This document shows, piece after piece, positions 25,932 through 34,904 of a stretch of DNA of 64,000 bases. Both the position numbers and the translations under genes were made by a program. Positions within the stretch are counted from its first letter, which is position 1. Every line of letters begins with the position of its first letter. The notes beneath the pieces are model-generated. The model saw only the letters and a program-made list of their open reading frames with translations. It ran no database searches and had not been told where the DNA came from. The stretch is from Scandinavium sp036495715. Lineage in GTDB: Bacteria > Pseudomonadota > Gammaproteobacteria > Enterobacterales > Enterobacteriaceae. The DNA lies in contig DASXML010000052.1 of assembly GCA_036495715.1 (NCBI GenBank), positions 47,725 to 111,724 on the forward strand. Reading direction: 5' to 3'.

Positions 25932-26788
25932 GCTTTCCCCGCGCTGCCGAAAATCCGCATCTGTTCGGCGACGGTATCGGTGATCGCTGTTTCGATGCCG
26001 AGCAGCAGTTCGGCAAATTCGTCGTAAATCGGTTGTCGCTGCGTGATACGTTGTTCAACCGCGCCGAGCGCGGCCTGCGACATACCGGTGTAGAAATTGA
26101 TTTTGTGAATGCCCAGTTCAATGGCGCGACGAAAATCGGCATCACTGATGCCGGAGCCGCCGTGCAACACCAGCGGTAAACCCGTTTGCTCACGAATGGC
26201 GTCCAGACGGGTGAAATCGAGTTTTGGCTCGCCTTTGTATTTGCCGTGCGCGTTGCCAATGGCGACGGCTAAAGCGTCAATACCGGTTCTGTCGACAAAT
26301 TCACGCGCCAGATTCGGGTCGGTGAAGAAGGCTTCATCGGCATGACCGTATAACGCGCCGCCCTCATCGCCGCCGACCGCGCCCAACTCCGCCTCCACTG
26401 ATACACCGACGGCGTGACACATCTTCACTACTTCGCGGGTCTGACGGATATTTTCGTCGTAGTCGAGTGTAGAGCCGTCAAACATCACCGAGCTGAAACC
26501 GAGACGCAATGCGCGAACCACCGCGTCAAAATGCAGGCCGTGATCGAGATTGAGCACCACCGGAATGTCGTGGCGGGCGGCTTCAAAACGCACCGCTTCG
26601 ACCAGCGATTCCAGCGATAAATACTTAAAATGCACTTCGGCGATATTGATGATAAACGGCGAGCGCTCCTGTTCTGCGGCGGCAAACAGCGCACGCAGAA
26701 AGTGCGAATCGAGAACGTTAAACGCGCCCAGCGCGTAACGGTGTTCCCGGGCATGGGCCAGCCCGTCGGCGAGGGAAATCATCGGCAT
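25928..26788 (-). CDS. Class II ketose-bisphosphate aldolase (GatY/KbaY family)
   Basis: A 286-residue zinc aldolase. The catalytic Asp82 and zinc ligand His83 lie in LNLDHGLH, with further zinc-site histidines in GNAHGKYKGEP (H181) and LVLHGGSGI (H209). Family enzymes split tagatose- or fructose-bisphosphate-like substrates into dihydroxyacetone phosphate and an aldehyde. The start at 26788 was chosen over 26812 because AAGGAG lies six bases upstream of it. The stop overlaps the kinase start. It may act on a phosphorylated product of the isomerase-kinase steps. Confidence 0.92.
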   Translation of the reverse strand: MPMISLADGLAHAREHRYALGAFNVLDSHFLRALFAAAEQERSPFIINIAEVHFKYLSLESLVEAVRFEAARHDIPVVLNLDHGLHFDAVVRALRLGFSSVMFDGSTLDYDENIRQTREVVKMCHAVGVSVEAELGAVGGDEGGALYGHADEAFFTDPNLAREFVDRTGIDALAVAIGNAHGKYKGEPKLDFTRLDAIREQTGLPLVLHGGSGISDADFRRAIELGIHKINFYTGMSQAALGAVEQRITQRQPIYDEFAELLLGIETAITDTVAEQMRIFGSAGKA

Positions 26789-26834
26789 CACATTCTCCTT
26801 CATATCCGCCATTTTTCACGTGGCAGCGGCATGG

Positions 26835-27518
26835 CTAATGAAACAGGCGGTATTCGTTGCACAGCACCAGCTGCGCCGGTTCGTCTTCTTCAATGCTGAT
26901 ATAGCGGTCGAGCGGTACCTGGAAATGGTTGTCGTGTTCATCGTCGTTGACCGTCGACACTTCGCCGACCAGCACATCGCCAAAGCCGCGTTCGCCCCAG
27001 AAACTGTGATACAACCCCGGTGGCAAACAGATGCTTTCCCCCGGTGCGAGCCGCAGTTGGCTGCCCGCCGCGTGGGTCTGATGACAGCCGTCGAGCGTGA
27101 CCGTGACATCTCTGTTTTCCGTTTGCTCAAGGCCATCGGCGTTCCACAGTTCGATAATCAGATTACCGCCGCCGCGATTGATAATGTCTTCCCGCTTGCG
27201 CCAGTGAAAATGCATCGGCGTCACTTGCCCATCACGCACGTGCATGATTTTTTCAGCATAGCTCTTTTCATAGGGCATGCCGTTGGGCGAACCGTTGCGC
27301 AGGGTAAAAAGGGTCAAGCCTTGAGAGGCGAAATCGTGGCTGCCAAAAGAGGTCACGTCCCAGCCGAGCCGCAGGGCAAACACTTCATGCCAGGCATCGG
27401 GATCAAGCTGTCGCCATTGGGTCGGCGGAAAGCTGGCGAACGGCGGCAGATGCACATTGTGCTGGGAGAAAAATTGCCGCGTATGGCCGAGTATGTCGTT
27501 GATTGCGGAGCGCTTCAT
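26835..27518 (-). CDS. D-lyxose ketol-isomerase
   Basis: A 227-residue cupin-fold sugar isomerase. The metal ligands H103, H105, E110 and H171 are all present (PMHFHWRKRE and LPPGLYHSFWGE), at the same numbers remembered for the structurally characterised E. coli O157:H7 D-lyxose isomerase. That enzyme converts D-lyxose to D-xylulose and also acts on D-mannose. It lies between the binding protein and the aldolase genes of the operon. Natural substrate may be another aldose of similar configuration. Confidence 0.92.
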   Translation of the reverse strand: MKRSAINDILGHTRQFFSQHNVHLPPFASFPPTQWRQLDPDAWHEVFALRLGWDVTSFGSHDFASQGLTLFTLRNGSPNGMPYEKSYAEKIMHVRDGQVTPMHFHWRKREDIINRGGGNLIIELWNADGLEQTENRDVTVTLDGCHQTHAAGSQLRLAPGESICLPPGLYHSFWGERGFGDVLVGEVSTVNDDEHDNHFQVPLDRYISIEEDEPAQLVLCNEYRLFH

Positions 27519-27582
27519 CTACAGAATTCCCCTTCTGTTGATGCCGGGTGGCGGCAGCTGCATCGCCACCCGGCAGCCAGTC

Positions 27583-28524
27583 TTATTTCACCGTCCAGCC
27601 CTTATAGTTTGCGACACTTTTCTTGTCGATCATCGTCACTGGGATCAGCACCGGCGCGGTTGGCGCAGGTTTGCCCTGCAAAATGTCATAACCAATTTCT
27701 ACGGCTTTCGCCGCCATCACCTGAGGGTCCTGCGCAGGCGTTGCCACGAACAGGGAATTCTGACGCTTCAACGCCTCTTCACCATCCGGTGATCCATCGA
27801 CGCCAACAATAAAGAACTCTTTACGCTGCGCCTGTTTCGCCGCCAGATCGGCCCCGATCGCTGTTGGGTCGTTGATCGCAAATACGCCGTCGATCTTCGG
27901 ATTCGCCGCCAGCAGTGAGGTCATCACTTCCAGGCCGCCTTCACGACTGCCTTTGGCGTTCTGGTTGTCAGACAGCACTTTGATATCCGGGTGGCGCTTG
28001 AACTCGGTCTGGCAGCCTTCGACACGGTTCTGCACCGCGGAAACCGGCGGCCCGTTGATGATAACCACGTTGCCTTTGCCTTTCAGGCGGTCGGTGATGT
28101 ATTTACAGGCCATTTCGCCCGCCTGGGTGTTATCGGAGGTAATCGTCGCATCGGCCCCTGCCGCTGCTACGTCAACCGCCACCACCACAATGCCGGCTTC
28201 TTTCGCGCGCTTCACCGCCGGGCCGATGCCTTTTGAATCGGCGGCGTTGAGGATTATCATGTCGACTTTCGCGGCGATAAAGTTATCAATCTGCGACACC
28301 TGCTGACCGAGATCGTAGCCGCTGGAGACCAGCGTCACTTTGACGTTATCTCCCGCCAGTTTGCGGGCTTCCAGTTCAGCCCCTTTGGTGATTTGCACGA
28401 AGAACGGGTTGGCGAGATCGCCCACCGTCACGCCGATGGATTTCAACGCTTTCGCCTGCACAAACGGCGCGGCGGCGAGCAGGGTGCCAGCACAGAGTGC
28501 AATGGCGATTGGCTTCAAACGCAT
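27583..28524 (-). CDS. Periplasmic sugar-binding protein of an RbsB-like ABC importer
   Basis: A 313-residue exported protein. The signal peptide MRLKPIAIALCAGTLLAAAP is cut near VQA. The mature protein is of the type I periplasmic-binding fold (ribose/galactose group): IGVTVGDLANPFFVQITKGA, then DMIILNAADSKGIGPAV and IDGVFAINDPTAIGADLAAK. It delivers the sugar to the permease/ATPase encoded upstream. Aromatic and acidic ligand residues fit a pentose or hexose, but no more can be said. Confidence 0.93.
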   Translation of the reverse strand: MRLKPIAIALCAGTLLAAAPFVQAKALKSIGVTVGDLANPFFVQITKGAELEARKLAGDNVKVTLVSSGYDLGQQVSQIDNFIAAKVDMIILNAADSKGIGPAVKRAKEAGIVVVAVDVAAAGADATITSDNTQAGEMACKYITDRLKGKGNVVIINGPPVSAVQNRVEGCQTEFKRHPDIKVLSDNQNAKGSREGGLEVMTSLLAANPKIDGVFAINDPTAIGADLAAKQAQRKEFFIVGVDGSPDGEEALKRQNSLFVATPAQDPQVMAAKAVEIGYDILQGKPAPTAPVLIPVTMIDKKSVANYKGWTVK

Positions 28525-28551
28525 GGTGTTTTCCTCACAGGTAAGATGTTG

Positions 28552-29559
28552 TTATGCACTTTGATGGTGTCGGGTACGGTATTTGTCGATCAGTACCGCA
28601 ATGATGATCACCGCCCCTTTGATCACCAGTTGCCAAAAGTAAGAGACGCCCATCAGCGTCATGCCGTTATTGAGCGTGGCGATGATCAGCGCCCCCACCA
28701 GCGTGCCGGTGATGGTGCCGATGCCGCCGACAAAACTGGTGCCGCCAAGAATGACCGCTGCGATGGCGTCCAGCTCATAGCCCATGCCAAGGTTGCCGTT
28801 GGCGCTGTACAGCCGCGAGGCACTCATCACCCCGCCAAGCCCGGAGAGCAGGCCGCTCATACCGTACACAAACAGCAGCACCAGCCACACTTTGATACCC
28901 GTAAGCCGCGCCGCCTGCATATTGCCGCCGACCGCATAGATATGAACGCCTAGCGTCGTGCGGCGCAGAATGAACCAGCACACCGCAATCACCAGCAGGG
29001 CGATCACCACCAGCCACGGAATTGGCCCGAGATAGTTGTTGCCTATCCATTCAAAACTGATGTCAGAGTTGATAACCGTCGTACCGTCCGCCAGCAGATA
29101 GGCCGCACCGCGCAGCGCCGTATAGGTACCGAGGGTGACGATAAAGGGGGGAAGTCCGGCAAAAGCGACCAGCGCGCCGTTGAATAACCCGAGGATCAGG
29201 CCGAGCATCAGCGCGGCGGGGATCGACAGCAGGGCAAACGGTGGGATCAGCGACACCACCATCGCCGCCACCGCCGTGGTGCCGAGAATCGAGCCGACCG
29301 ACAGATCAATCCCGCCGGTCAAAATGATGAAGGTCATGCCCGCCGCCAGCACGATGTTGATCGATGCCTGACGGGTAATATTCAGCAAATTACTTTCGGT
29401 GAAGAAGTTCGGGGTGATAAAGCCAAATACCGCCACAATCAGGATAAGGATCGGCAAGATCCCCACCGTTTGCACCAGATCGCCGATCAGCATTTTGCGT
29501 GCGGACGCTTTCGCCACCTGCTGCGGGGAAGGCACGGAATGTTCTTTTTGCGTGGTCAT
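28552..29559 (-). CDS. Sugar ABC transporter permease (RbsC-like)
   Basis: A 335-residue inner-membrane permease of the ribose/xylose/arabinose group, with about eight to ten membrane segments; GGIDLSVGSILGTTAVAAM and LGGTSFVGGIGTITGTLVGA are family landmarks, the latter near the ATPase contact. It overlaps the ATPase gene by 4 bases. A polar N-terminal tail of about 30 residues is cytosolic. Confidence 0.94.
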   Translation of the reverse strand: MTTQKEHSVPSPQQVAKASARKMLIGDLVQTVGILPILILIVAVFGFITPNFFTESNLLNITRQASINIVLAAGMTFIILTGGIDLSVGSILGTTAVAAMVVSLIPPFALLSIPAALMLGLILGLFNGALVAFAGLPPFIVTLGTYTALRGAAYLLADGTTVINSDISFEWIGNNYLGPIPWLVVIALLVIAVCWFILRRTTLGVHIYAVGGNMQAARLTGIKVWLVLLFVYGMSGLLSGLGGVMSASRLYSANGNLGMGYELDAIAAVILGGTSFVGGIGTITGTLVGALIIATLNNGMTLMGVSYFWQLVIKGAVIIIAVLIDKYRTRHHQSA

Positions 29560-31076
29560 GGTTGCACCGCCTGCTGGTGGGATTCGTTCACGCCTGTCGC
29601 CAGGGTCATAATATTTTCCTGGGTGATGTCATGGCTGAGCAGCTCACCGGCAATGCTGCCTTCTCGCATCACATACACCCGGTCGCTCATGCCGACAATT
29701 TCCGGCAGTTCGCTGGAGATCATCAAAATCGCCACGCCCTGACGCGCCATCTGGTTCATGATGCGGTAGATTTCACTTTTCGCGCCGACATCCACGCCGC
29801 GCGTCGGTTCATCCAAAATCAGAATGCGCGGGCCAATTGCCACCCAGCGGGAAATCAGCAGTTTTTGCTGATTGCCGCCGGACAAACCGCCCGCGCGCAC
29901 TTGTGAATGCGGCACGCGGATATTCAGCAGCTTGATGGCGTCATCGGAAATGGTTTGCGCTTTTTTGCGGTCGAGCATGCCGTAATGCGCGTCGCGTTCC
30001 AGCGTCGCCATGGTGATGTTTTCCTGCGCCGCCAGTTCGAGGAACAGCCCTTGTTCTTTACGGTTCTCCGTCAGAAAACCGATACCCAAATCGATGGCTT
30101 CACGCGGGGAATGAATCAGCACCGGTTCGCCGTCGACTTCAATCACGCCGCCGGTGGCTTTGCGTACGCCGAAAATCAGCTGCGCCAGTTCGGAACGGCC
30201 TGCGCCCACTAAGCCCGCCAGGCCGACGATTTCGCCGGAACGCACCAGTAAACTGCACGGCTGCACTTTGCCGCCGTCGGTGAGGTGATGCACGTTGAGG
30301 CGTGCCTGACCGTGGGGAATATCGTGCTCTTTGTTGAACAGATCGCTGAGCGGGCGGCCAACCATCATGCGCACCAGTTCAGAGGCGTTGAGTTTGTCGC
30401 GCGTTAAACTGCCGACGTATTGCCCGTCGCGCAGCACGCTCACGCGGTCCGAAAGCTCATACACTTCCGCCATGCGGTGGCTGATATAGATGATCGCCAT
30501 GCCTTCATCGCGCAACCGCAGAATGAGTTCGAACAGACGATGGGTTTCGCGAGAGGACAGGGCGGCGGTGGGTTCATCCATCACCAAAATGCGGCTGTTG
30601 CGGTGCAGCGCGCGGGCGATTTCCACCTGCTGTTGCTCGGCGATGGTCAGCTTCATGACGCGGTCAGTGGCTTTGAACTGCGCGCCGAGGCGGTTAATCA
30701 CTTCCTGCGCCTGCGCCACCATGGCTTTGCGCTGCACCAGCCCGCCGCGCGACAGCTCGCTGCCGAGGAAAATATTTTCGGCGACGGTCAGGTTGGGGGC
30801 GAGCTGCATCTCCTGATAAATCAGGGTGATGCCTGCGGCTAAAGCGTCTTTCGGGCCTTTGATGGCGTGCGGTTTACCGTCAATCAGGATCTCGCCGCTG
30901 GTGGCGGTGTACGCGCCTGCGAGGATTTTCATCAGCGTACTTTTCCCGGCGCCGTTTTCCCCCATCAGCGCGTGGATTTCACCGGGAAATACCGTCAGGT
31001 CTACCCCTTTCAGCGCATAAAACTTGCCAAAGGCTTTGGCGATGTTGACCATCGATAGCACCGGCGTCGGGTTCAT
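29556..31076 (-). CDS. Sugar ABC transporter ATPase with two nucleotide-binding domains (RbsA-like)
   Basis: A 506-residue tandem ATPase. The first domain has Walker A GENGAGKST, signature TIAEQQQVEIARAL and Walker B ILVMDEPTAAL. The second has a degenerate Walker A (GLVGAGRSE), signature LSGGNQQKLLISRW and ILILDEPTRGVD, the usual asymmetry in this group. The ATG at 31076 follows AGGAG; an upstream ATG at 31133 was dismissed. It is the first gene of the six-gene operon and is divergent from the hybrid kinase. Confidence 0.95.
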   Translation of the reverse strand: MNPTPVLSMVNIAKAFGKFYALKGVDLTVFPGEIHALMGENGAGKSTLMKILAGAYTATSGEILIDGKPHAIKGPKDALAAGITLIYQEMQLAPNLTVAENIFLGSELSRGGLVQRKAMVAQAQEVINRLGAQFKATDRVMKLTIAEQQQVEIARALHRNSRILVMDEPTAALSSRETHRLFELILRLRDEGMAIIYISHRMAEVYELSDRVSVLRDGQYVGSLTRDKLNASELVRMMVGRPLSDLFNKEHDIPHGQARLNVHHLTDGGKVQPCSLLVRSGEIVGLAGLVGAGRSELAQLIFGVRKATGGVIEVDGEPVLIHSPREAIDLGIGFLTENRKEQGLFLELAAQENITMATLERDAHYGMLDRKKAQTISDDAIKLLNIRVPHSQVRAGGLSGGNQQKLLISRWVAIGPRILILDEPTRGVDVGAKSEIYRIMNQMARQGVAILMISSELPEIVGMSDRVYVMREGSIAGELLSHDITQENIMTLATGVNESHQQAVQP

Positions 31077-31210
31077 GGGGTTCTCCTGCGGGATTATCGA
31101 TATCAGCAGTCCATCACAGGAACGTAAATGCAAAATGTCAGAGGCCGTTCATATTTGTCATAGTGCTGAAAAAGTGCCGAACCTTTGATTCACCTCACAC
31201 GGGAGCCGCC

Positions 31211-33493
31211 ATGCCGATACGCCGTCCTTCGTTTTTTGCCAGCGCGCGTGGCCGCCTGCTGTTCTTTAATCTGTTGGTGGTGGCGGTGACGCTGATGGTG
31301 AGTGCGGCGGCGGTGCTCGGTTTTCGTCACGCCAGTCAGATTCAGGAACAGGTGCAGCAGCAGACCTTTGACGACATGACCGGCAGCATGAATCTGGCGC
31401 GCGATACCGCCAACGTGGCGACGGCGGCGGTGCGGCTTTCTCAGGTAGTGGGTGCGCTGGAATACAAAGGGGAAGCCGAACGGTTACAGGCCACGCAAAA
31501 AGCGCTGAAACACTCACTCGACCAACTGGCTACCGCGCCACTGGCGCAGCGTGAACCGGAACTGGTGCAGCGCATTATTCAGCGCAGTAATGAATTACAG
31601 CACAGCGTGGCGGGGATGTTGCAGCGCGGGCAGCAGCGCCATCTGGAGCGTAACGCGTTGCTCAGTTCGCTGTACCAGAACCAAAGTTATCTGCGGCATT
31701 TGATTGACATTAACCAGCGTCAGGGCGAAGGCTCGCTGGACGGGCGTTTGTTAATGGAAATGGACCGGCTTCTCACTGCGTCGATTGAAACGTCGATGCC
31801 GCGTTCCACGGTGCGTCAACTGGACACCGTGATGTATGCGTTGCCGACGCAAAGTGCCGATCCGACAATCGCTTTCATTTTGCCGGATTTCAATGCAGAA
31901 CTGCGCAAACTGGCCCCGCTTTCTCTCAAGCTTGAGCAAAGCGATCTCGCCATTAGCTGGTATATGTTTCACATCAAAGCGCTGGTCGCCATTCTTAACG
32001 ACGACATCAATCAATACGTGGCACAGGTGGCGCAATCGTCCGAACAGCGCGTGGCGCAAAGCCACCGCGAGCTAGGCTCGATTATCGACTTTATTCTCAG
32101 CTTTGCCCTGCTGGCGCTGGTGATCACCGGTTTTGCGGGCTGGTATATCTACCGCAACTTAGGCTCAAACCTGAACGCCATCTCCTCGGCGATGTCGCGA
32201 CTGGCCCACGGCGAGCAAGACGTTTCGCTGCCTGCGTTGCAACGGCGTGATGAGCTTGGCGAACTGGCGCGTGCGTTCAGCGTGTTTGCCCGCAACACCG
32301 CTTCGCTGGATCACGCTTCGCGTCTGCTCAAGGAAAAATCGACGCAGATGGAACTCGACCGCATCGAGCGTCAGGGACTGGAAGATGCGTTGCTTCACAG
32401 CCAAAAAATGAAAGCCGTTGGCCAGCTGACGGGCGGGTTGGCGCATGATTTCAACAATTTACTGGCGGTGATTATCGGCAGTCTCGAACTGGTGAAGCCG
32501 AATGACGCCGATGCGCCGCGTATTTCACGCGCACTCAAAGCCGCCGAGCGCGGGGCGTTACTGACCCAGCGTCTGCTGGCGTTTTCGCGCAAACAGTCAC
32601 TGCACCCCCATGCGGTTGAAATGAAAGGGCTGCTGGAAAATCTTGGCGAGCTGATGCGCCACTCCCTGCCTAAGACATTAACGTTGGATATCGAAGCGCA
32701 AACCCCCGCGTGGTCCGCGTGGATTGACGTCGGTCAGCTGGAAAATGCCATTATCAACATGGTGATGAACGCCCGCGATGCGATGGAAGGGCAAGCGGGG
32801 ACGATCAAAATTCGCACGTGGAATCAGCGAGTGAACCGCAGTGACGGACGCAAACAGGACATGGTGGCGCTGGAGGTCATCGACCACGGCAGCGGCATGT
32901 CGCAAGAGATCAAAGCGCAGGTATTCGAACCCTTCTTCACCACCAAACAGACCGGCAGCGGTTCGGGACTGGGGCTGTCGATGGTGTATGGTTTCGTGCG
33001 TCAGTCCGGCGGGCGGGTAGAAATAGAAAGCGCGCCGGGGCAAGGCACCACTGTGCGGCTGCAATTACCCCGCTCGATGCTTCAGGCGGTAGAACGTGTG
33101 CAGGCAGAAGAGGTGACCGATGAGCGGCCTGCCGAACGGCTAGCGCTGGTGTTGGAGGATGAAGCCGATGTCCGTCAAACGTTATGCGAACAGTTGCATC
33201 AGCTTGGCTGGTTAACGCTGGAAGCGGCGAATGGCGAACAGGCACTCGCGATGCTGGATGCTTCGGAGGATATCGCAATGCTGGTCAGCGACCTGATGCT
33301 GCCCGGCAGGCTTAGCGGCGCAGACGTGGTGAGTCATGCGCGCGTACATCACCCACGGGTGGCGGTGCTGATGATAAGCGGGCAGGATTTACGTCCGGCG
33401 AACAATCCCCAATTGCCTGACGTCGAACTTTTGCGCAAACCTTTTACCCGCGTGCAGCTCGCTCAGGCGCTGCGTAAGGCGAGCAGCAATTGA
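31211..33493 (+). CDS. Hybrid sensor histidine kinase beside the sugar operon
   Basis: A 760-residue membrane kinase. Membrane segment 1 is about residues 16-38, a long helical periplasmic sensor region about 39-290, segment 2 about 291-313 and HAMP about 314-365. The phosphoacceptor His412 is in GGLAHDFNNLLAV, then the ATP lid motifs NMVMNARDAM and GSGSGLGLSMVYGF, and a C-terminal receiver with D694 (VSDLMLPG) and K743. No Hpt domain is visible, so phosphate transfer to the response regulator at 24093 would be direct from His412 or need a separate carrier. ATG 31211 has a GGGAG site. The divergent operon suggests it senses the sugar or its binding protein. Confidence 0.9.
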   Translation: MPIRRPSFFASARGRLLFFNLLVVAVTLMVSAAAVLGFRHASQIQEQVQQQTFDDMTGSMNLARDTANVATAAVRLSQVVGALEYKGEAERLQATQKALKHSLDQLATAPLAQREPELVQRIIQRSNELQHSVAGMLQRGQQRHLERNALLSSLYQNQSYLRHLIDINQRQGEGSLDGRLLMEMDRLLTASIETSMPRSTVRQLDTVMYALPTQSADPTIAFILPDFNAELRKLAPLSLKLEQSDLAISWYMFHIKALVAILNDDINQYVAQVAQSSEQRVAQSHRELGSIIDFILSFALLALVITGFAGWYIYRNLGSNLNAISSAMSRLAHGEQDVSLPALQRRDELGELARAFSVFARNTASLDHASRLLKEKSTQMELDRIERQGLEDALLHSQKMKAVGQLTGGLAHDFNNLLAVIIGSLELVKPNDADAPRISRALKAAERGALLTQRLLAFSRKQSLHPHAVEMKGLLENLGELMRHSLPKTLTLDIEAQTPAWSAWIDVGQLENAIINMVMNARDAMEGQAGTIKIRTWNQRVNRSDGRKQDMVALEVIDHGSGMSQEIKAQVFEPFFTTKQTGSGSGLGLSMVYGFVRQSGGRVEIESAPGQGTTVRLQLPRSMLQAVERVQAEEVTDERPAERLALVLEDEADVRQTLCEQLHQLGWLTLEAANGEQALAMLDASEDIAMLVSDLMLPGRLSGADVVSHARVHHPRVAVLMISGQDLRPANNPQLPDVELLRKPFTRVQLAQALRKASSN

Positions 33494-33562
33494 GATTCCT
33501 CCGCTACCCGCCGGGATACGCGTTGATTACGCTGAGAGCAGTCCAACCCAGAGACTGACCTG

Positions 33563-33898
33563 ATGAAACGTACCCCAACGGCGCTGTTGTTTTGCGCGCT
33601 CTCGCTGGCAAGCCAGTGGGCTCATGCCGATATCATTGACGATGCCATTGGCAACGTCCAGCAGGCGATTAGCGATGCTTACAAGCCGGATAGTGACCAC
33701 GTGTATCACGATGAACGCGATGATGATCAAGAGAATAATCGTCCACAGGATAGCGATCGTAGCCGTCAATATGACGATCGCGAGCGCCAGTTAGAGGACC
33801 GTCGCCATCAGCTAGACGATAAGCAGCGTCAGCTCGATCAGGAACGTCGGCAGCTTGACGATGAAGAGAACCGATTACGGGATGATTATGACCAATAA
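33563..33898 (+). CDS. yjdP: YjdP, small periplasmic coiled-coil protein
   Basis: A 111-residue protein: signal peptide (MKRTPTALLFCALSLASQ, cut after AHA), then DIIDDAIGNVQQAISDAY and a highly charged Asp/Arg/Gln-rich tail with heptad-like repeats RQLEDRRHQLDDKQRQLDQE. The pattern matches E. coli YjdP, which also lies near phnP. Function is unknown; it may be a helical envelope stress or chaperone-like protein. In E. coli phnP follows closely, whereas here about 10 kb of accessory DNA intervenes. Confidence 0.88.
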   Translation: MKRTPTALLFCALSLASQWAHADIIDDAIGNVQQAISDAYKPDSDHVYHDERDDDQENNRPQDSDRSRQYDDRERQLEDRRHQLDDKQRQLDQERRQLDDEENRLRDDYDQ

Positions 33899-33911
33899 TA
33901 CGCGGTGAATA

Positions 33912-34178
33912 TTACGCCTGACGGCGTTGTCTGAGCTTTTGTGACGCTTTGCGATTGAGCGCCCCAACCAGCAACGCGGTCAGCATGATGGCAATCAAAC
34001 TTATCATCGCCAGGGCCAGCAAAAAAATGGCAAAGACTTGCGAAGTCATACCCTGAATATGATTCATGGCAGAAAGATGAGTAAGGGATAAAAACCAGTT
34101 GCTGCGCGCAAGGGAATAAAACAGTGCAATAAATATGGTAGGTAATGATAGTGGGATTATTAGCAAGTTAACAATCAT
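33912..34178 (-). CDS. Small inner-membrane protein of unknown function
   Basis: An 88-residue protein with two predicted membrane segments (about residues 1-22 and 46-72) and a basic tail (NRKASQKLRQRRQA). The ATG at 34178 was preferred over 34202 because AGAGG lies eight bases upstream. It converges on yjdP with only 13 bases between. I recognise no family. Hydrophobic pattern and ribosome site support that it is real. Confidence 0.6.
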   Translation of the reverse strand: MIVNLLIIPLSLPTIFIALFYSLARSNWFLSLTHLSAMNHIQGMTSQVFAIFLLALAMISLIAIMLTALLVGALNRKASQKLRQRRQA

Positions 34179-34555
34179 GTTCGTTACCTCTTTATTAACC
34201 ATCGCTTAGGATGAACGTTAATCGACGTTGAGACTATTCCATATTTTTACGGCAATGTCTCTGGCTCGTTGAAATCACATGCGTGTTATAAATACGTATG
34301 AAGGGTTATTGGCGTGGTGGTTATAAGGCATTGTCTGGAGTTATAGACTTTTGAATGGTCTCATATCGGACTTTAATGGGTGGAAATGCCGGTTATTGTA
34401 AAAATAAATTATAAAATATTCGTTATAACTTTGTGAAGATTTGGTGATACATGTCCGCGTTATCTTGACTAAGGTGAAATTGAGTGGCGGGAAAGTTGCT
34501 ATGTTTCTGCCAGGCACCTGCTTTCAACAACACAACATAAAGAAAGGACGACACC
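34179..34555. other. AT-rich gap upstream of the DUF1471 gene
   Basis: 377 bases without a credible gene. It should carry divergent promoters for the small membrane protein and the DUF1471 gene; AAGAAAGGA precedes the latter's start. I see no operator I can name. Confidence 0.45.
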
Positions 34556-34825
34556 ATGTTCAATAAAGTAATCCTCTTAACCGCACTGATGACCGTCAGC
34601 TCGTTAAGCTTTGCTGCGGCAGAAATTCGTGACTCGCAAATGGCGGGCATGAAAGAGAAAGTGGGCAATATTTCCGTCAACATCAAAAACGGCACCTTTG
34701 AAGAAGCGATGACCGCATTGAGCAAAGAAGCCGATGAAAAAGGCGCGGGTTTTTACCATATCACTTCACTTGAACGTGCCGGGATGAGCGCCGACATCAG
34801 GGCGACCGCAGTAATCTATAAATAA
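34556..34825 (+). CDS. DUF1471 (YhcN/BhsA-like) small periplasmic protein
   Basis: An 89-residue exported protein with signal peptide MFNKVILLTALMTVSSLSFA and the YhcN-type fold pattern: KVGNISVNIKNGTFEEAMTA, then GAGFYHITSLE and ADIRATAVIYK at the end. E. coli relatives (BhsA, McbA, YhcN, YdgH) are induced by metals, acid, peroxide or biofilm conditions. It precedes the DUF4331 gene by 79 bases in the same direction; an AT-rich stretch with TTATTGCGGCC repeats lies between. Which member it represents is not clear. Confidence 0.8.
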   Translation: MFNKVILLTALMTVSSLSFAAAEIRDSQMAGMKEKVGNISVNIKNGTFEEAMTALSKEADEKGAGFYHITSLERAGMSADIRATAVIYK

Positions 34826-34904
34826 TAATATCTCTCCAATGCCCGGTACTATTGGCCGCAATAATCCCCGTGGGCATTATTGCGGCCCTTTTTAAGGAAG
34901 CATT

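Noticed and set aside
26820..27812. 330-codon plus-strand frame across the isomerase and binding-protein genes
   Set aside because: Antisense shadow of two well-supported genes; no ribosome site or recognisable domain.
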